Assembly: GCA_000226015.1 (NCBI GenBank)
Contig: JH154024.1
Coordinates: 2,133 to 33,607, forward strand
DNA: 31,475 bases
Direction of reading: 5' to 3'
Source: Mnemiopsis leidyi
Taxonomy: Eukaryota; Ctenophora; Tentaculata; Lobata; Bolinopsidae
How positions within the stretch are numbered: position 1 is the stretch's first letter; each line of letters begins with the position of its first letter. The notes beneath the pieces were generated by a model. It was not told the origin of the DNA and did no database searches. It was given only the letters and a program-made list of their open reading frames with translations. The position numbers and the translations under genes are program-made. Positions 1 through 11,800 of the stretch are shown piece by piece.

Positions 1-8
1 AATTTTGC

Positions 9-114
9 TGTGTTCAAAAAGCCGCTACGACCTTCATGGGTGAAGTTAGCATTTTGTGCTCTGGGGCAAAAAGCTAACTTCGCCCAGGAAGGTCGTAGCG
101 GCTTTTCCAACACA
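9..114. repeat. Fold-back (MITE-like) hairpin
   Basis: The two halves are near-perfect inverted copies. The left arm carries AAAGCCGCTACGACCTTC followed by GAAGTTAGC, and the right arm carries their reverse complements in mirrored order, around a loop near 58-66. No coding potential is seen. This looks like a small non-autonomous palindromic element. Confidence 0.8.
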
Positions 115-123
115 TCAAAGTTA

Positions 124-324
124 CTGCAATGACCACATTTATATAAGAGTTATGAAGCAACATATACGCTTAAACGCTTAGTTTTAGAGAAAATCGTAAA
201 TTATATCTGTTTTAAGTGCATGCACATAGTCAAAAATTGGTTTTTTGCGATTTTCTCGAAAAGTAAGCTATTTTAGGTATATGTTGCTTCATAAGTCACA
301 TATAAATATGATCATTGCGATCAT
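124..324. repeat. Second fold-back element, about 200 bp
   Basis: The outer arms pair GCAATGACCACATTTATATA with its near reverse complement at about 300-322. The inner arms pair TTATGAAGCAACATATAC (about 149-167) with GTATATGTTGCTTCATAA (about 278-295). AGAAAATCGTAAA pairs with a copy near 246-258. It lies directly beside the first hairpin, so the window edge is a cluster of palindromic elements. Confidence 0.75.
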
Positions 325-2217
325 TTTGGTGTAAAAGTCAGGACTCTACGACTTTCAGAAGTCAAGAAACCAAAATTGGCCCATAGAAATGTGGTAAATG
401 TGCAAGCAATTACCATAATTTATGTTTTACAAAAACTGACTAAAATTACATCTTCAAATTGAGTCACTAAGGACCAAAATTTAGCAGAAAATTCAAATTT
501 AATGTCGTCAGGTCCATATCTTGTCTGGTTTGTCTGTAATCTCGCAAAAACATCAAAAATTGAGCTGAAATGGTGACTGGGCAAGAAATTTTAAACAGTG
601 ATTTCGACCCTCAAGAAGATCGGATTTAGTTGTCCTTCATACCTCAGACAGGAAAAGGTTATAGCATTTTTCAGTAAAAATATGAAATACGAGTGAAATA
701 AACTCTGTACTCCAGACCCAAAAACAACCAAAAATAGGCCAAAAACAGTGTTTTCTGGGTCAACCTACTTTGAGATGCCATTAAAAGACTCGTGATCAGG
801 GAATATCGATGCCGGTTACAGGAAATTTTATTCATAGTCTTAACAACTGCTGACAAAAATTTGAAGTGAATTGCGCATAAAATAGCTCCTTGAGACGCAT
901 TTAAAGTTAAAATTTGACTAATTTTCCAAAAACGGCTGTATCTCGGCAACGGTTTGATCATTATAAATGTTCTTTGGAGGGAGTATAGTCAAGGGTTTGA
1001 GCTATCACCTGTAAAATTTTCATGCTCCTACGCCTTTTATAAATTAAGTAATAAAGAATTCCATGAAAATTTTGCTCATTTTTTGCTAACTTCAAGTGGG
1101 TTTTTCGTCCAATGCGTGTTCTTAAAATTCGGGTTTAGGCATCCAAAACCGATTTATTTTAGGTAATTTTAAAAGTTATTATGTTTCCAAGTGGGGCACG
1201 AAAGGTCGACCTTTTTCAACCCCCCCCTTAAGGGCTTACTTGGAGCTATTTGGGAAAATATGGCCAAAAAATCTAAATAAATAGTGAAGTTATTAAACCA
1301 AACACATGATTTTGCCAGTCGCGCAGTTAATCTTTCAAAATTGTCTCATATTTTTATTTGGCGACCCCTCATGAGGGTGCCCCTGACGAAGCTGGGCCTG
1401 CCGGGGCATTGTTACGCCACTGGGATTGCAATTTGATATGAAATTGGTGATCAGAATTGGGGACCCATGAAAATTTGGTCCCCAATGATGATCACCAAGT
1501 TTTCAGCATGAAAATGGACCTTCAGTGCTTGAAAATCTTAAGCATACTAAGATAAAACGTTTAAGGTAGGTGACATGACTTAATTTGGCGTCTTAAACTA
1601 CTTTGCCGCCATTTAAGACGGTTTTAAAGTTGATGGTTCTTTTTCACAAAACATGTCAACTTCAGGGGTAAAAACTTTAAATTTGAACTTGTGCTTTTAT
1701 TTCTTAAGGGAATTAGAAAAGCCCTAATGTTGATGCTGCAAAAATAAAAATTATGAAACTTCTAAAAGCAAAATTAATGGAATTTGTTTTCTTCCGCTAT
1801 TATTTAACGGCATAGAATATGTTATTTTTCAAAGATGCCAATAGGTTAAGAATAGTGCCATTTAATTTTGCAGCTCATATCTTTTATATCTTATTGTAAT
1901 AGAGAAAGGTATTTCTGGAGAGGGGTCACAAATTGTTAAAATTATCTGATAGTGATGCTCGAAATTAACTGACTCTACCTAACTTCTCGTTGGTATTGCT
2001 TTTCTCTTAATTAGCTGATGAAGTAACTGTATAGTGTATATACTTTTTAGTAAATAATACAAAATAAATTTCAACTGTACAGAAAGTTTCATTTGAATTC
2101 TTTTAATTCGTAGCACTATACTCAAATTTGTATATGACAGTGGACAACTACTGTAAAATGATATATTTTCTCTTAAATCTTGAAATGCAGAGAAAATATC
2201 AGGTTTTTAATTCAGGG
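325..2217. other. Non-coding, repeat-like flank upstream of the MAX-like gene
   Basis: No supported gene is seen. A hairpin at 1444-1498 pairs TTGGTGATC/TTGGGGACC with their reverse complements. Positions about 1890-1932 (GTAATAGAGAAAGG through GGTCACAAATTG) match in inverted orientation the end of the fold-back at 23822-23940, so this is a dispersed repeat. An AG at 2214-2215, after a T-rich stretch, may be the acceptor of a 5'UTR exon carrying the ATG at 2218. If so, the true promoter lies further upstream and is not identified. Confidence 0.5.
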
Positions 2218-2874
2218 ATGGAAGCTTCTGTTGACTCAAATGGAATAGCCCTTGTTTCTATGGCAGCTATTGAAGATGAGGTACACATGAGATTATTATA
2301 ATGCATATAACAAGTCAATAAAGCTATCCTAACCCTACCTAACTAAAACTAGAATTTATTTTTTTCTAACCTCCAATGCATTCTAAACACTGTTCAAAAT
2401 ACCTCAGGCCGAAAAGCGTGCACATCATAATGCCCTGGAGAGAAAGCGAAGGGACCACATCAAAGATAGTTTCTACTGTTTAAGAGATGCAGTTCCCCAA
2501 CTCCGGGGAGAGAAGGTTATTGTTTTGTTACAAATGCAGTTGCTAGATTGATTACCTCATGCATAAATAAATAAAATTAAACTTTACACGGCAATACAAG
2601 GAATGAATAAACCATTTTCATAAAAAATATTGAACCATCAATCTGTTACTTATGGTGTTGACTGTTCGAATTGTAAAGTTAAACTTAGACAAGAAAAGTT
2701 CTGTGCTGCATTATGTATTCATATCAAGTTGTACCAAATGAAACTTTCAGGCTTCCAGAGCTCTCATTTTGAATAAAGCGACAGACTACATTAAATCTCT
2801 TAAAGGCAAAAACATGTGCCACAAAAAAGAAATTGATGATATTAAGAAGCAGAATGACGTTTTAGAGCAAGAAA
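2218..2874 (+). other. MAX: MAX bHLH-leucine zipper module (exons 1-3)
   Basis: Exon 2 encodes a basic region with [20 protein letters not shown], the MAX signature. It contains the E-box-reading His, Glu and Arg residues, followed by helix 1. Exon 3 encodes helix 2 ([16 protein letters not shown]) and the start of the zipper, with [16 protein letters not shown], including the Asn and Gln typical of the MAX zipper. Exon 1 contributes 21 mostly acidic and hydrophobic residues, similar in size and position to the variable MAX N-terminus. Phases are 0, 0 and 1. The exon cut after RGEK in the loop looks like the conserved vertebrate MAX junction (from memory). The zipper seems to continue only briefly into exon 4, so dimer specificity may differ. 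Confidence 0.9.
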
Positions 2875-5800
2875 GTAAGCTACCCGTATATATTTCTTGT
2901 CCAACTATTCCACCACAGTTTTTGACTGGTTGAGTTCGTGAAATTTCTCTCAAAAATATACTTGGAAAAATTATAAACGTTCGCAAATTTGTCGCCATGT
3001 TCTATCGGAACTAGTTTATGAAACTTCCAGCAAGAAGATATTGAAGTCTCAATATTTCCAGTTGACAAGATAATCAAGCTAAATAATTCTTTGGGAAAAG
3101 ACCGGATTGAACTTGTCGGAGAGGAATTCGTTAAGGTCGTGGATGGAAGCTCTACCGCTGGCAATCCGCAATCAACTCCACCAACTTTCACGTAAGTTCC
3201 CAAATCCATTCCTGCATTTTATGCACCATGTCGTATATAAGAGTGAATCTATTCTTCGTTTAAAAAAATCTTTTGCACGTTTACAAATTTTCCTTTCCTT
3301 TCTGAATTTCAACCTCATCTATCAGACGAATAACAGAGAAAGATAAAGGACCTTGTATCGGTAAAAGAGAAGTGGATCCCCCAGAATCCGAGAAACCGGG
3401 AGATGTAAAAACTACCGTGATGAAAATCACAAAGCCTATCGTCAAGTTAGTGAAAATGTTGAGATGTGTAGCCGTGATGAACTTTACTCGAACTGACAGT
3501 GAAAGTGATTTAGGAAAATCAAAATGTAAGATACTGCGATTGATAAATGTGTTATGATACATAAAATACGGTGCAAAGTATGTTAACCTGCAGGTCTGAA
3601 AACGTGGCAGATAACAACTCCGAAGTAAAGCAGCACCCTGTGCGTGTTAACCTTGGTTCTGTCAAACCAACTGCTAAAATAGCTTTCGCGCAGTAAGTCT
3701 AGTTTTTTTGTTGTTTTTTTTTCACTCAAGTTGATCTCACATCCTCTCTGCGAGCCTTTCGACGGTGGATTGAAAAGTTGTTTTTATTTGGCGAGTGAAC
3801 AAATAACTAGGTTAAACTACAGTCCACTCTGGCCACAATTTCAATTACAAATTTGACATGCAATAATGCATATCGGAAGAAAGTTTTCATGATAACTGTA
3901 TCCAGCTCTCAGTCCAGCTGCTGACCGGAGCCATATCCACATTCCATATTCTATTCCTGTTTTGGAGCATTGTTTTGATTGAACAAAGCAGATATGACAA
4001 GGCCGTTTTTTCACGTGTTTTAAATGCGTGTTCCCTTCTTTCACCTATATAAAGCACATCTAGCCAGCACTGTGTATATAAAAATAGCTCTCTCCACATG
4101 TGCCATGCTTACTCCATGCCTATATTGTATATCCGGTTTGGTAACAGCCAATAAAAAGTCTTTATCCCGGTAACGTGGTTTTGTGCGAGCAGTGTGCCTG
4201 AACTAGGAAACTAAGCTGTCCCTTGATTGGCCGTTGGTTTTCATCTTGCCGCTAATTGGCTGTTCATGATTTTCGGGTGGCCTTAGTGGTTGTTGTGTAT
4301 TTGGATGGTATGTGTCGTGTCCCGAATTAATGATGAATTGGCGGCAAAGAGCTAAACAGGTAGGTGCTGCGCAATATTCCCGAACATAAGGGAGGTCAAT
4401 GCATACATAAATGTATACATAAATGTACATCGTATAAGAAATACAAATACAATAATACAGTCTAAAAACTGAACTGCAGTTTTGTTAGTGCCATGCCAGA
4501 CCTAGCTATCTATACCACGACAAATCTTAATGGACTCTCAGTATGTCAAGATATGCCCCACTGTCAAGTTCTAATATTTCGAACGTCCAGGGCTGGAAGC
4601 GGATCAAAGAACGGAGGTACAATACAGATTCCCGCGTCTGCTCTTGCTAAAGCTCTTCCTAACGGGTTTAAAAACGTTACTGCCATCTACAAACAAAGTA
4701 AGGAGTAGTTTCTTATCCAGCTTTATCCGATGGTGTGTCATTAGATCAAGATCAGATCAAAGTCCAAAATGAATTTTGTCTCCTATCTCCTTCAAGTGAA
4801 ACTCAATTAAACGTTAGTTATTAGCCTCTGTTTAAATATTATGCTATAAATAACTCTTTTCAGCGGGGAACAACAAACCAATAAGACTGCAAATAATCAC
4901 CCACAATGGCACTGTCAGTGGAGCGAAGGGAGCTCAACTTTCCTTTAAAACGTCGGGAAGTCCCAAGAAGGGACCTCATGGTGATGGTATGGAGGGACAG
5001 AACGTTGTCCCCAAGACAAACAGCACGATCGTCAAAGATTTGGGGGATATTAATCTGAGTAGTGAAAATAACAAGGAAGACAGTGAAAGTAAGGAAGAGG
5101 AGGGAAAGGAAGAGAGGACTGAGTCTAAGAATGAGAGTGCTCCCGCAAAAACTGAGAAGAAAAGACCGCTGTCTGACGGTCCAAGAACACCACAAAATCA
5201 GCCGCTGTACGCACGACACCGCCTCCTTCACCCAAGTCCGTCTAAAGAGAAGAAAAACTTAAAGGACAAACAGACGGAAAAATCTGGAACATCAGAATTC
5301 GACTCGTACAAAACGGAGCCAAACTTCCCGGGGGAGGGCAACGCGCCGACCATGACGCAAAACAAAATGCAGGCCCTAAAAAGAGACCCTCGAGCAATTG
5401 CGACGATAAGCGAGTCTGAGCTGGCGTTCCTGACCCGCCCTACCAACAACGCAGGTAATTGGTTCGGAGGCAGGTAACCGACCTGCTGCTTTGTTACAGT
5501 CCCTTCCCTCTGTAGATTGAAACAAGTCCAGGGAACAGCCGGAATTTATTTGAGTTTATTTTTAAATTGATATTCTTTTTATTTCATCAACAACGTGTTT
5601 GATTGCTTATCAAAATGTTTTGGTGGATGGGAAGGAAAGTTTACGGACCCTGTTTCAATCTATAGAACATTTTAACTTACCATGCTGAATTTTCTTGATT
5701 TTGTTAGTTTATTTATTCAATTTGCATTTATACATAGCGATGGGGAAAGCGATGTCAGAAACAAAGCAGCTACTGCCGAGAAAAAAGTTTCTGTTTGCTG

Positions 5801-8800
5801 TATAACAATTATATATGACCGCAAATAATACTTTGTTCATAAGTATATGGTATTATGGAAGACATTGGGCTTTGTTAACTTCGTGCCCCTGTTTAATAGC
5901 AAAATTCTATATTTATTGTATTATTGACTGTTGAGATCTTTTTCAGGAAAAGAAAGTGGGAATGGTGGAGGTGACAGGAATTCCCTGAAAGACGGCAGAA
6001 ACGCTAGCAACAAGATCGAGCATGGGAACATACCGATTCTTTACAAAGGTAGGAATCATGCCAAGTAAGGTTGCAATGATTGTTCTGCTGCCCTAACCCT
6101 ATAAATGTCACTAAAAAGGTTGTGTTAAAATTTTTGAACATGCCTGTGTTTGTTTACATCTCAACAAGTTTGTTACCTTGATGACAATTTTTTGCATGTT
6201 ATCAAGTTTGTGACAATGTTTACAAGGTTGTTACCATGTTTACAATGTTGTTATGTACCATGTTTACAAGGTTTGTAACATTTTTGTTAACATGGTTACA
6301 AGTTTGTTAACATGGTTACAAGTTTGCTAACATGGTTACAAGTTTGTTAACATGGTTACAAGTTTGTTAACATGGTTACAAGTTTGTTAACATGGTTACA
6401 AGTTTGTTAACATGGTTGCAAGTTTGTTAACATGGTTACAAGTTTGTTAACATGGTTACAAGTTTGTTAACATGGTTACAAGTTTGCTAACATGGTTACA
6501 AGTTTTTTAACATGGTTACAAGTTTGTTAACATGGTTACAACATAAGGTCACATTAGATGAAAATTGCTACCCTTATCTTCCCGAAAATAAAAACTTATC
6601 TTCGGTTTTTAGAATTTTTTTCTTTTTTTCCAAAATATGCTTTAAGGACCAAGTTTGAATATGTTTATTATGGTGTATTAACTTAACAAAGAAGTTTCAT
6701 GTAGCCCAGGCGAAACTTTTGAGGATTTTTGCACACAGGGTCAGAATGACTTATAAGTGATTTTGTCATTAAGTCCAGTATCAGAGGCGATTTTCGATGA
6801 ATTTTGAACTCGGGTTAAAGGGCATTTTTAAGCTTCATCACCCAGTAAATGCCCGCCGCAGGCAAAAATTTTTGAGGATTTTCGAACACAGAATGACCTC
6901 GAAGCGAGTTGGCAATTAAGGCCAATATCCGAGACACTTTTTAATTGAGCTTTAAAACTGGTGTTTCAGAGCAGATTTGTATGTTAAATGAGCCGCAAAT
7001 GCCCGCTGCAGGCGAAAAATGTCGGTGATTTCTTCATGTAAAATGCATATGGCTGAAACGATTTGGTAGGCACAATATCAGAGACAGTTTTGACATTGAT
7101 TTTTATAGTTAAATCACAGTGAGTGCTTGCTTTTAAATGCCTTGATATATAGAAGATGATCATAATTTATCACATCGATGAATACCAATTATCCAGCCCT
7201 AGCCCCTTAGAATAGGAGTTCAATGTTGAAATTACTGAAAAAAGGCGATCAGGTAAAATTTGAAATTTTCAGATGATATTTTTGTAAAATTTCAAACTTG
7301 ACAAAATATTTTACCTGGCTCTATGGACATTTCATCTAGCAAGTAGCATTACAGGATTCGACTTTGTTCTGGTATCAATTTAGAATTTATGTTACATTCG
7401 GTCAGAAACACTTAAAATGATCGACCAAAAATAGAAGAAAAAGCGAAGTTAATCTTGCTTTATCCTCGCTTTTTCAAGAGTATCGGATCAACATGAAAAT
7501 CGAAGATAATCCTCGGATGTCTGTGAGTGGTTTATCACAAGACAGATTGCCTTATCCTCGGTTTTTTTCGAGAGGATCAAACACTTATTAAAAGCGGAGA
7601 TATTCTCCTTAATTCTGTAATAGTTTGTCACAAAACATACTGCTAAGATTTAAGATTGGGACCGGACGGTGCCGGTGAGGTGTGGTTCTAACGACCCTCA
7701 TTACAAAAATAGATATTATACAAAATAAATGAAAAATCCTTAAAATTCAATAAGTTTATTCGCTGCTTAGATTAGTGCGACTAAATACATTCAACTCTTG
7801 CTAAGAAATAGCTTGAAAACAGTCCGAAGACTATCCAGTCTTGTATAGAAAGCTTTATATCCCCGTTTCTCTGATAATATCAAATACTAATGAAAACAGT
7901 AGATAATGTTAAAAATCAAGTTAGTAGTATATCACAAAACAAACTGCTTCATCCTCGTTTCTCCGAGAGTATCAAATGCTTATGAGAAGCGAAGGTAATC
8001 TTCGAATTTGTGTGAGTGGTTAACCACAAAACATACCGTATCCTCCCTTCCCCTAGAGTATCTGGTCGAGAAGGGAAGATGACTTTTTAAAATTTTTTCG
8101 GATTGGTTTTTTAATTTGAGAAAATTTCGAAAATTTCTTTTGAATTTTTAAATTTATCTTCGCTCTGAGCCTTATCTTCCCGACAGCAACCAAATTTGAC
8201 CTTTTGTGAAGGGGTGGGTTACAAGTTTGTTTACATGGTTACAAGTTTGTTAACATGGTTACAAGTTTGTTAACATTGTTACAAGTTTGTTAACATGGTT
8301 ACAAGTTTGTTAACATGGTTACAAGTTTGTTAACATGGTTACAAGTTTGTTAACATGGTTACAAGTTTGCTACGCATTTTCCCTCAGGATCCCTCCTGTC
8401 CGACAGAGACAAGGAAATGGACGCTGAAAAGGAACCAGCCCAGAAACTTGTTCTTTATAGTGCTAGAGCAATGGACGTACGTGTAAATCTTGCAGTCGTT
8501 TTGTTTCCCGCCGCGAATTTTATTCATTCGAATGACAGTGTAATTTACTAAGCACGAGTTTTGGACCGAATTCGTGTAAGGATACTAAAACTCGCTGCTC
8601 TAACAAGTTGCTCAATCCCATAACTGCTTACACTTAATTTGGGAGAATAACTCTTAAAAATCAATTTTCAGGGATCCAGACCGTTTGCGTGTCACATATG
8701 CGGCAAGAGTTTTAGCATGTTGTCCTCTTTGAAGGTACATGAGCACATCCACGTACCGGTCAAGAAGAAACCCTATCCTTGCGATCTCTGTCATAGGTTT

Positions 8801-11800
8801 GTTAACTTTATCTTCCTCCTCTTAATTCATTTTGAAAATCTTTTCAAGGATCAAAAGTAAAATTTCTGATGAAACAAATTGTGGTACATGTGCAATGTTC
8901 AATGTGTAACGTATTATTTGTAATGTATAATGTAGTTTACAATGTATAATGTAGTGTACAATTTATACTATTTTTTTAACACACTACCATCCCAGATCGT
9001 TCATGACGTTGCGAATATTGAGTCAGCATAAAGAAAGTCATTACGGCCGAATTTCGACATTCCATCGACAGGTATGCGCTACACTTTCTTTCTGTTTACA
9101 TACATAATTCTCTAATTTCGCATGATTTTCTCTGATTCTGTCATACTAAAAACAAACTGAAATCAATCAAACAGTAAATTTCCAACTTGATCATTATAAG
9201 GGCTAGCACAGATGTTGTAAGATCATCATAAGTTCAAGTAAAATCCTCTCCTCTTTCAGTCCTCATTGGGGAAGAAATCTCAAGTTAGCTTTGCTACTCA
9301 CCCGCAGATGAGTAAAAACGGAACGGCAGGTAAATCATGTGAATGTGTTGTCTCCAGAAGTGGTTATCGAGCCATCCCCCCTGTATTCATTATATTTAAG
9401 TTGTTTTTCAGACTAGTTGTTCATTCTTTTGTTTTTAGTTGGACGGTAGTTGTTAAACTGTTAAGACTAAACTTAAGAATATTTGGTTCACTTCCATGCT
9501 TCTTAAGTTCATCTCTTGTTCATCTCTCAAAACATGACAGATTGTGTTGCAGGTACGCGCACCCAATCCCCGCGCACATCAATCACCAACATATTCCACG
9601 TGCGTGCAAGCAGCCCCAACGATAGTTCGACAGTGGAGAAGAAGTACAACACCATCACAATCACTCCCAGTAAAGGGACTACAACCATGAGCAGCTCTAG
9701 GAGCAGTGGCGGCGCCAGTACACGTTCTTCCAGTCAGGTATCTACATTACAAGATACTTCCATTTTTGTGTCTAGATAATTATAGATACTTCTAGATTAA
9801 TTGTTAACATTTCTATTTTCTTCCAGTCAGGTATCTACATTTCAAGATACTTTCATTTTTGTGTCTAGATAATTATAGATACTTCTAGATTAATTGTTAA
9901 CATTTCTATTTTCTTCCAGTCAGGTAGCTACATTTCAAGATACTTTCATTTTTAATATCTAGATAATTATAGATACTTCTAGATTAATTGTTAACATTTC
10001 TATTTTCTTTCCCAATTTTGAATTGTCACGAACATATCATTTGCCTCAGTTCCAGAACTTTCAAAAAACTCAAACGACAATTACCCCCCCCCCCCTCCTC
10101 TCATTTAACCCTCCCCCAGAGAATCCTGCCTACGACTCGTGTAAGACAGGGTCAAGTTATCGTGTCTGCGAGGCCTGGAGCTGGAGCTACTGCTTACAAA
10201 GTCAGGACTAAAGCAGGTAAAGCTGAGTTCTTGTTTGTTCTTTACATCATGTTACTTGGTTAAATCATGTTCTTTGTTACTCAGTACTATTCTTTTGACG
10301 TAGAAAGATTCTTCCGGCTATAGCAAGTAGAAGAAATCTCGTTGAACACTTCAATTTGAATTTGTCCGTAATTCCTAAGTCCTATCATGCCGGAACTAAA
10401 ATCGCTCCTAGCATATTCTCATTTTGAGCAAATGTCTTCTGCTCTGTCACTTATTTCATCAATGCCAATAAAAAAAGGGCGACATGATCATATCAACTGT
10501 GGTGAAATCGTCAGAGCAATTATAAGGCACGCGCTAATGCGATAAGCTATACAAATACAAAATAGAGCATGTATACCTGGCATTGCATACAATGTATAGC
10601 GCACTTCCTCTTTGCTGAATTGCTTAATGTTGGCGTGAGACGCATGCAAGGGCGTTGCCCGGTTCTTGTTTGTAAAATTCAGATTGATGCGGACAAGTTC
10701 TGGTTGGATTTCATTTTTGGTTTTTGCTTGTTAGTGAGACAGCGTGTTGGTCCAGCATGGCTTGCTGGAGCTGAGCAACAATCACGCGTGTCCTCTACGT
10801 GGTTATTAGCGCGCGTCGCACGTGATAACCATTTGCTCAAATGTTAACCATGCTACGTTTCGTAGCGCCGAAATCAAAGAGAGTCTTTTATTGACAGTAC
10901 TTCGGAATGCGCGCGCAAACGTTTATGTTGCTGTTCTTTATTTTGAGTAAACGGAAACGAGCGGGCAAGAGCGCTTCATACGTGGGAATCTGAACGTGCA
11001 TACCACAAATTCAGTAGGAATGTGTATAATTATTCGGTATCTATGCAGTGCTGGTTCGATAATAAATCACTGAAATGATTAATTTTTCTGCTATCTCTAA
11101 AACATGTAAAAGTTGGATACCAAATGCAACTCCAACGGAAGCTTGCGTTGAAACTAGTGGGCATTGTTACTGTCAATACAGGCTAATTGACTTCTCCCTT
11201 TTAAGTCAGAGTTAATCTTGACACTGTCACAGTTAATCTTGTCACTGCCACGTCATCTGAGATACATCTCAATTGTCATCGAAATGAGTTCCTCGCCGTT
11301 TTAAACTTTTTTCTATGTAAGAGGATCGTAGGATCGTTTAGAGATCTTCGGCTGCTGCTAGCTGCATTGCCTTATAAATATTGAAATATAGAACTGGAAA
11401 ACGCAACCCCACAATGTGACCCGAAATAAGAGTCTTAACTCCAATGTGGAAGCGAAACTTGGTTAGAATTTGGGTCAAGTCAGCGATTATTTTGTCCAGC
11501 CTATCTACAGTATATGAATGACTAAATGACAATTATGAATTAGAATTACTCGCAAGATTTTTCCACTGTTTTCTTAACGCATTGTTATTTATTGCACAGT
11601 GTGTCGCATATGCAACAGGAGGAAGGGACAATTCCATCCCGATATGTAAGTAGACTTGGCTGAATACAGCAGTAGTAATTATCCCAGAATACAGATCCAA
11701 GCTGCCCCTTTAACAGTTTGAAACTGTTAAAACTAAATGTTACACTGAAATTGCGTGACGTAATGATTTTCGTGTCAGGAATTAAACACTTGAAAATCGA

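Larger units (their letters stand above)
3035..8476 (+). other. Long charged linker of the MAX-like protein (exons 4-10)
   Basis: Seven exons join the bHLH-zipper to the zinc fingers. I recognise no domain. Exon 8 (4864-5454) is the largest; it has a Glu/Lys/Ser-rich acidic run (about 5059-5150) and then a basic, Pro-containing stretch, typical of disordered nuclear linkers. Exon 7 (4489-4697) is more ordered-looking, with alternating hydrophobic residues. Exon 9 (5947-6048) is Gly/Asn/Asp-rich. Splice phases (1,2,1,2,1,1,1,0 from the end of exon 3 to the end of exon 10) are consistent throughout. Intron 9 (6049-8387) is expanded by a minisatellite and a transposon-like insertion. Confidence 0.6.

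Noticed and set aside
3593..3692. Exon 6 beginning at the stronger-looking acceptor CCTGCAG (3592/3593)
   Set aside because: With the incoming phase it reads into a stop (TAA) after about 12 codons. The AG at 3610 keeps the frame open to the next donor.
4203..4430. Minus-strand open frame with a Tyr-rich start
   Set aside because: It arises from ATGTATACATAAATGT-type simple sequence inside a MAX-gene intron, with no splice or homology support.
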